A DNA stretch of 64,000 bases, taken from NCBI GenBank assembly GCA_036365455.1, contig JAWQUS010000002.1, positions 4,092,001-4,156,000 of the forward strand. Direction: 5' to 3'. The position numbers and the translations under genes are program-made. Under the pieces are notes generated by a model, which saw nothing but the letters and a program-made list of their open reading frames with translations, made no database searches and was not told the DNA's origin. Below are positions 57,207 to 64,000 of the stretch, piece after piece (positions within the stretch are counted from its first letter, which is position 1; every line of letters starts with the position of its first letter). The DNA comes from Macrosoma leucophasiata (Eukaryota; Arthropoda; Insecta; Lepidoptera; Hedylidae).

Positions 57207-59379
57207 AATCACCTGAGTCGGCTTTGAACATTGTATGTTGCCTTAATTTAGAAAACATGTTTATTTATTTTTTAGAAAATGTTTTATTAAAAATTATTGA
57301 TGTTGTATGTTAAACCTCTGGTTTCCTTGTAAAAGCTCAACCAACGAACAAAATTGAAATAGAAAGCGAAATAAAAAAAAAAACAAGATAAGTTCTACAA
57401 TATTTAAAATAAATCAAAAAAGGTAGTTTCAATAAAAAAACTACACTAATAAAACATTAATGAGCATTTATAATGAGCCTCAAATACTAAAAAAAACAAA
57501 GACGCATTCAGTTTACTTCACAATACAACCCTCACAATCTAGCTCAATAATATTTCAACACCCAAACCGTCCATTTTCACACTCCGATGAATTCAAAATC
57601 CACCCCCCAAAAATAAAATAAAAATACGAAATCTCCCTAAAAACAGGCAACCCTACGGATTGAGCTGGCAATAATTCACGTGAGAAAATCAACAGAATAG
57701 GTTCGTTAAGAGTCTGAAGAGCCCTCCACTTGGTATTGTGCTGATGTCAGTCCCTGGCCTTCGAGTGGCACGCCAAAATGGTAATGAGATGGGGAATATT
57801 GATTATTGATAGCGTTTGAGGTTGGTGATAGTATATCGGATGTTATTGTATTAATAACTAACTTGTGCCCGCAACTTTGTCCACGTGGACGTGACTCAAA
57901 AAATAGCTTATCTCTCACAGGATTATATTTTTCACAATGCTCAATTACATAGCAATCAACTTTAGAATACTTCATGCTTTGTTCGTAAGAGATGGTTTAC
58001 GATGATAGAGAGACTGAGTTACTTACATATTTCTGATAGACCTAGTACATTATAGTAAGAGACAACTTTATTATGTTTTGAAGGCAATTGAGAACACTTT
58101 TTGTCTATAGATGTCTTCTTAAAAACCAAATCTAAAATTGTCTAAATATAGACAAAATGGCTCCAAAAAAGCAAGTTTTCTGAGTGCATGAATTTACAGG
58201 ATCATGTTTTAAAATTTATCCAGAACATGAAAAAGCTGAAGACATAACCATTTAACAGTAGATAGATTATTTAATTAGATTATTTCTGCTCCATCGAGCA
58301 CCGACACATCTGAATTAATGAAAATTGTAAAAGCACAGTACATTGTAAACTAAGCATACAGTTTACATCGACGATAAACTAATATTGCCCCTTACTCCTA
58401 CTTAAAAAAAGTAAGACTCATTGCAGTTGTGAGTACCAATTCTGAGGCAAAAGTTTTATTGCTTCTATGCCAGAACTTGCGATCACCTTAAGCTAGAACA
58501 CGATCATGATAAATAGATAATATCATTATAGATAAATAAGGAAATATCATAACGAATTATTGTTATATCTTACGGGAACTCGAGAGGTTATAGGTAATTA
58601 CTTTATTTTTCTGTTATTTATTATAATATACTGTCCTTTTACATCACCCCCGAAAAGAGACCGAATTGCGTAAATTTGGGACTAGCACAAGGCAAAATAA
58701 ATATGAATATCACGATATAAAAATGGTAATGAAAGCGATGGTAATAAAAAATAAACATAACTCATTATTTACAGTCATGACATAATCCATCATTTGTATT
58801 CCGTCAAGACATCCTCTGAATATATCAATGAAGATCAAAAAATATAAAAACTATTTCTTTATTCAGAACAACATGCGCACACCATTTAAATTCATACACT
58901 CATGTTAACCTACTTTTGTTTCTTATATCGAGTGGGTGGTAATCCATCATGGTTAAAGATAACATAAGACATCGTATAAAAATATTTTCTTGCCAAACAC
59001 GAGTGAATTGGAATGAATTTGACCTCGACCTCGCAATCTCAGAGCCAACTCGTACAGACACGTAAGGGCACAAAAACATTCATACATTCTCTCTTGACGT
59101 ATTTACAACTATATCGAATTATTGCCTGAGCTGGTAATGGTCCCTATTGTCGTATGTGAAACATCATGCACTTTTATCGAGCATGTACAGGTACTCTTTG
59201 ATATGATGCGTACGCAATGTAAGTAGACAAAATATAAAAATTAAAAATCTGAAACACATGAGTGAGATGAGATACACGATCTGTTTTAGACTAAGCTAGT
59301 TTTTGAACATATTTTTAGTTTTATTTTCCATGTAAAACCATTGAAAAATAGAGCCATAATAAACTAAATAGGTACTTTA
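57207..59379. other. Mostly unique AT-rich sequence
   Basis: Nothing recognised except a degraded S1-like minus-strand segment at about 58345-58545 (AAGCATACAGTTTACATCGACG, AGCTAGAACACGATCATGATAAA). Confidence 0.4.
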
Positions 59380-59650
59380 TTTTTTATGTTATGGAAGTGG
59401 CAAATAAGCATGCAGTTCACATTGATGTTAAGTGATGACTGCTGAAGACTAAAGTCAAAATGCAGATGCGTTACCACTCCTGAGGCCTAAGGTGTTATGC
59501 CCCTGTGCCAGAAATTACAGGGCCGTACATTACCACCTGACTGGGACACGATAGTGCTGAACATTACCATTTAGCGGCAAGTAGGTATATTAGGTAATGC
59601 GCTGGTGCCTACGCCCACAAGCTCCGTCACTGGAACTCTACCACCAGTAA
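59380..59650 (-). mobile_element. S1 element, small internal deletion
   Basis: TTTTTATGTTATGGAAGTGGC to GGAACTCTACCACCAGTAA. It lacks the CTATAGACACCCACACAAAG segment. Confidence 0.83.
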
Positions 59651-60038
59651 AATTTTCAAATACGTCACATGAATTTATGGCCAAGAATGTAATTTCATAG
59701 TATGGTAGGAAACTTTAAAAAACTATAATATCTTGCACAATATTTAAAAAAATCTTAACACCATCGTAAAGTCGACCTCTGTCTCCGGTTCTGTTCAATG
59801 TTTGTCAGACAGGTTGTAAAACTATGTATCTGTGGCAGTTAACTATGGTTTTCTACAATTTTGTACGTGGAACCTAATATAATGAGGCCTGTCATTTCTG
59901 TAATTTTAGTGCCTTGCACTTAATATATCAACCAGAAAATGATTTCCGTAAACAAAGCAGAAAAAATTATACTATGTGCCAAAATCTATAACACCAGATC
60001 AGTAACACCAGATCGATAACACCAATCTATAAGAACCA

Positions 60039-60145
60039 GCCAGATCTTTAGTTTCTTAATAGGCTAATAATAATTCTAAATAATAATAATTTATTAATTT
60101 CCGTAATAGGCCCCTTCGGCCTATTACGGAAACTAAAGATCTGGC
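60039..60145. repeat. Compound inverted repeat
   Basis: Outer 17-bp arms GCCAGATCTTTAGTTTC (60039-60055) and inverse (60129-60145) are exact. An inner hairpin CCGTAATAGGCC (60101-60112) pairs with 60118-60129 over a 5-base loop. The TTAATAGGC after the left arm is a near copy of the inner arm. Confidence 0.9.
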
Positions 60146-60217
60146 TTCAGGCTTCTCACCTCCACCTTTACGTTGCCTATCGCAATATGTAATTAACTAA
60201 CTATCAATGCGAAATTT

Positions 60218-60479
60218 ACTGGTAGTAGAGCTCCAGTGACGGAGCTTGCGGGCGTAGGCACCACCGCTTTACCTAATATATTTGCCGCTAAGTGGTAGTG
60301 TTCAGCACTATCGTGTTCCGGTCAGGTGGTAATGTACGGCCCTGTAATTTCCAGCACAGATGCATAACACCTTAGGCCTCAGGAGTGGTAAATCATCTGC
60401 ATTTTGACCTTGGTCTTTGTGTGGGGTGTCTATAGGCTGCAGTCATGCTTGTTTACCACTTCCATTACATAAAAAAAAA
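60218..60479 (+). mobile_element. S1 element, near full length
   Basis: ACTGGTAGTAGAGCTCCAGTGACGG to TCCATTACATAAAAAAAAA, with a 26-bp gap after GGCTGCAGTCAT. Confidence 0.86.
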
Positions 60480-60751
60480 TGTTTCTGTGTTTGTCACTTT
60501 TATGATATATGAAAACATAATGATTTAAGAAAATAAATATATGTACATTAAAATTTACAATCTTGCTCACATCTGCCCTTTGTTATTAATGATGCGCGTA
60601 GGCGTGTTTGTTTTTTTTTATACTGCATCCTTAATAAACTCGTTCTGGCTTTATTATAGGCCTTACCGCCTACATTATCAGGTGTCTCAAATATTTGTCA
60701 TATGAAGATATCAAACTTAAATTAAATTCCTGGAAAAGAAAATTAAGAATT

Positions 60752-61050
60752 CATAGAAAGAATTAAAGCTGGTTCCATTTTTGATGATTTACCAAAAGAT
60801 GAACTATGTTGAATTACAACAGATGATAGATGGTGTATTTGTATGACACATGATTTACTTGGTTCCAAACAAGTAAGCAAATTGCAAGTCCTTAAGCACA
60901 TAAAATAAAGCAAAACTATTATAAACTGTATTTGATAGAATATTAACAGAATTGAGACAAGTTGTCCACAGAAATCACAAGATTTTAAGGTCGCTAAATG
61001 TAAATTTGAGTTCCATGCAGACAAAGTGAGCCATCCAAAGGTCATCTAAG
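60752..61050 (+). pseudogene. Possible decayed coding segment (doubtful)
   Basis: One plus-strand frame reads FIERIKAGSIFDDLPKDELC, then TTDDRWCICMTHDLLGSKQ and VAKCKFEFHADKVSHPKVI, interrupted by four in-frame stops. Its composition is more protein-like than average for this AT-rich DNA. I cannot assign a family and it may be chance. It is not connected to the exon at 61525 by any visible signal. Confidence 0.15.
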
Positions 61051-61484
61051 ATAACTCATACATGTTAAAATATATTGCATGAATTCTTTTCGCGTACTTT
61101 CTCTTTGTTTTTTACTCTCTCAGCCAGATATTATTCTAATTCACACATAGCATCAATCAATTGTCAATGGAATTAAATATGAGAAAACACTGAACTTTAA
61201 TCTCTGGCAATACCATCGTGATAACATAGCTAGAAACGCATTCGTTCAATTTGTAACGATAAAAAACAAATTAAAAGCAAGCGAGCGGCTGATGATATCA
61301 ATACAGGTTCCGTACCCATTGTGCTATACGTACTAGTATCTAATTGCGGTGTCTTTGTTATACAAAATGAGGTGTTAGTTCTTCTATTAAATAATAAGTG
61401 GTTTGATGGTAGTATCGATGCGTCAGACACGAAATTGGACAGGCGATGCTTGCTATCCAATATAAAAGATAAGTATAATAATGT

Positions 61485-61524
61485 AGCGTTATGTTGTTAC
61501 AGATAATAAAGAAGAAAACTGCGT
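61485..61524 (+). promoter_or_regulatory. Splice acceptor and 5' UTR segment of the 61.5 kb exon
   Basis: The sequence TTATGTTGTTACAG ends at 61502 and fits an insect 3' splice site. The exon then carries 22 bases of putative 5' UTR including an in-frame stop before the ATG. This implies at least one upstream noncoding exon. The alternative is that transcription begins close by and the acceptor-like match is chance. Confidence 0.5.
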
Positions 61525-62031
61525 ATGGACGAAAGATATCGAAGTCCAAACAGGGCGTCGTTGCACGCTGGGAAAGTTCAAAATGATTGGTTCAACTTCA
61601 GAGATATTCAACCGACATTAAACGCGAATAATGGCGCGGAACAAGACAGTGGTCATAATGAAGCAGATCGTGTTATAGCGTCAGATAGTGAAGACGAAGA
61701 TGAAGCGATCAGAAGAAACGTATGGAGTGACGTCGACGACGAACTATACATAGCCAATTTGATAAAACAAAGAACTTCAGATGAAGTTAAACGTATGAAA
61801 CGTGATAGTGATGACAGTGTTAGTGATATATTGAGTGAGAAGGTTGTGAATAGTGTTAGGTTAAATTACGATATGTGGGAGATAGAGCCCACTGATCTAA
61901 CGGAGTGTGACTGTTTGGGGCCACCTCCAGAGTTCCTACTGCCTCCGCCGCCGAGACCACCGTTTCTGCAAGCTGAATACTACTGTGGTGACGATCCAAT
62001 ACCAGATTTGGAGACTTGCGATACGGAACCA
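61525..62031 (+). CDS. First coding exon of an unrecognised acidic, proline-rich host protein (partial, 169 codons)
   Basis: This is the best-supported host coding sequence in the window. A polypyrimidine stretch ending TTGTTACAG precedes 61503, and an in-frame TAA at 61507-61509 lies between that acceptor and the ATG, so the ATG at 61525 (G at +4) is the likely start. The frame stays open for 169 codons to a strong donor, CCA|GTAAGT, at 62032, leaving phase 0; read-through would add only three residues before a stop. The protein is hydrophilic and probably disordered. It has an acidic run SDSEDEDE at residues 53-60 (casein-kinase-2-like), a charged stretch at 63-106 that could be helical, and a proline-rich segment PPPEFLLPPPPRPP at 133-146. 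Cysteines lie at 128, 130, 154 and 165. No signal peptide, membrane segment or catalytic motif is visible. I do not recognise the family; downstream exons must lie beyond the window or be too short to see. Its function is unknown. Confidence 0.72.
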
Positions 62032-62037
62032 GTAAGT
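62029..62037 (+). promoter_or_regulatory. Splice donor of the 61.5 kb exon
   Basis: CCA|GTAAGT matches the donor consensus at all six intron positions. It falls exactly after codon 169, three codons before the frame closes, as expected for a real exon boundary. Confidence 0.65.
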
Positions 62038-64000
62038 TTCTAGCTTAACCTTTTAATTTTATTTAACAGCCATGCTTTTGAAAACTACATATTTGAATAT
62101 AATTTGAGGCTTTCCTAGCAGTGGCAGCATTTTAATGCAAACTGACAGTTGTTCACTAATATTCGTTGTGGTATAGCCAAATAAATAGTTAGTAATAAAT
62201 TTTATTTCATGTGGTTCAACTGAGTCACAAATAGGTATTCTCATTTGAAATCGCATTCTAGGTCATATAGGTAAGCAAATAAGTTTTAAGCAGTTAGGGT
62301 ATTGATAATAATACATAGATGTTCAAATAATAATGAAACATTCATTTAAATAAGTTAAACTTAATAATCCTAAGCGAGAAGAGCATGGAAATATGCTTGG
62401 AGCGTGCCAAGCAATTTCTCTTTGTACTGTAAGTGAATGATAGTTTCAAATATATCCTCAATGTATTTGGCAACGGTAGTCTATGACACCAGCTCGCATT
62501 TGGAAGAAAGTTTATTTTATATTTGAATTATTATTTAGTTCTTTACTTGCTTTGAGCTTGATGTAGGACAATTTTAATGTTTGAATATTTACGTACGTTC
62601 ATGCCTTGGTACTAATGCTAATGAGGCAAGACATTAAATATGATGACGAATTTTCAACTCAAACGTTTATTTCAAATTGGTTTACAAGGACACTTTTGCA
62701 TTGTCGGTTTAGAAGCTATCTATAGTGAATGATTTTAATAAAAGATAGTAATCTCTTATAAATGCCCTTTGAATTAAATTACAATATTTTTATGATCTTA
62801 TAATTATCAATTTATTATAAATCCTATATCCACAGAAAATTTTGTACACTCTTAGAAAATGCTACTTATAAAGCCAATAATGGCCTCAAATAGCGACACG
62901 ATGAGAATATCGTAGGTATTTTATTCACAAGAATTTAAAAAAAATATTTACGAAAGGTATTTCGGGGCTAATATTAAAAAACTTCTCACATAAATCAAGA
63001 ATAATTTCACGCCAGCGCTACAGTAAACAATGAAACAGCAAAATCTCCACATTCCGCGTAAGCACACATGTGTAATAATGACTCAGTAACGACTAATCTC
63101 GAAATTACAGTACCACAAACATTTCACATTCTAACTTAGCAATAATGAAGTAATGAGGTAAGCAAAGAGAAAGTTCACAATCAATGTTTGCATAAGCAAA
63201 GATCCATACAGCCCGTTACATTTCGTAATTCCAAGTAAACATGAAACATTCCTTTATGAAGTGGATATAAAAAGAGGATAAAGTGTTGTACAGTTGGCGT
63301 GCTAAATATGAGAACATGGATAGATATTGAATCACTACCGTAATAAAGATTAAGTAAGGAAAAGTACAGATAAGTAAACAACGCTATTAGTTCCATTAGC
63401 TAATGATATTCTGCTAGTCACCGTGCCAGTTCTTAGTTAATGTATTATTAGTGCTTTTTCAGCATCGATTGAAGATAAATTGTTCTTGATTGTTCTTGAA
63501 TGTTGTTTACATTAAAACGCAATCATGTTAAGTTCAATAAAATTGACAATCTGCATTTTAAAAATATTTTTGAATTTAAATAACATAATGTGCAAACGCT
63601 TATATGTTAATGGAAAAACCAAATTATTTTTTGTAAACGCAAAGAGGTGGGTGCTGATCACCCCCTTGACAAACTTTGATAAAAAATATAAAAACAGAAC
63701 TGTTTTACGTAATGGTAATATGAAGCGAATCGATGAACATGTCAACATTAAGTTTAACTTCCAAGATTCCGCTTTGTGATTGTAGTGACAAACGAAAATA
63801 CTGTTCACAGATAGCAAGTGAATACTGCGGGCTATATAGGCAGATATCTATACGAAAACAGGTGAACCAGTTCACAGATGTTGTGCCTCTGCGATAGTTA
63901 TTACAGAGTCTATCATACATTATCATTTTATCAAAACATGATAGTTCTGAACACTTTCATAAGGCGTCGAAGATAGACTACTAGGAAACTAGGAACTCTA
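62032..64000. other. Presumed intron 3' of the coding exon
   Basis: There is no further convincing exon. It contains an old repeat shared with 30839-30890 (minus orientation, about 62655-62715) and a degraded S1 segment near 63878-63970 (CTGCGATAGTTATTACAGAG). Short frames near 63512-63926 lie on both strands and look like noise. Confidence 0.4.

Noticed and set aside
63512..63926. Frames of 84-101 codons on both strands
   Set aside because: Overlapping opposite frames in AT-rich DNA with no splice sites and lysine/phenylalanine-rich noise composition.

Overview
The window is animal nuclear DNA from a moth or butterfly (Lepidoptera). It is AT-rich and almost devoid of long open frames. It is filled with repeat classes typical of lepidopteran genomes: short Helitron-like elements that begin TCTATAC or TCCCTAC and end CTAG after a GC-rich hairpin, tRNA-derived SINEs, a 5S-rRNA-derived SINE, a poly-A family beginning ACTGGTGGTAGAGCTCC, RTE-like and other non-LTR retrotransposon fragments, and palindromic MITEs. 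The species cannot be named from sequence alone.

Host coding content is very low. The only well-supported host exon is at 61503-62031 on the plus strand. It has a splice acceptor, an in-frame stop just before the ATG, 169 acidic and proline-rich codons, and a GTAAGT donor in phase 0. A promoter-like GC-rich island with a TATA-like box and a possible noncoding first exon lies at about 25353-25599 on the same strand. A simple model is a long first intron of about 36 kb between these two, but no transcript data support that here.

Layout: 0-15 kb is repeat-dense, with an RTE LINE nested in a Helitron-like element, tRNA SINEs, poly-A elements, foldback MITEs and clustered Helitron-like elements. 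From 16 to 24.4 kb the sequence is mostly unique, with one old LINE fragment near 22.1-22.7 kb. From 24.5 to 29 kb there is a young LINE fragment, the candidate promoter and poly-A elements. From 31 to 36.6 kb there is a cluster of one Helitron-like family in both orientations. From 36.8 to 47 kb there are poly-A elements, several with inverted duplications, ending in a 57-bp palindromic tandem array at 46.46-46.71 kb. From 47 to 57.2 kb there are MITEs, a 5S SINE, Helitron-like elements and LINE 3' ends. From 57.2 to 61.5 kb the sequence is sparse, and the host exon follows.

The most distinctive pattern is not a gene. The window holds many perfect or near-perfect inverted duplications with spacers of 0 to about 5 bases, several of them inside recognisable repeats whose sister copies lack the second arm. 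This suggests recurrent fold-back (template-switch) duplication. I found no evidence of a new multi-gene system, and no operon, CRISPR array, rRNA gene or confident functional tRNA gene.
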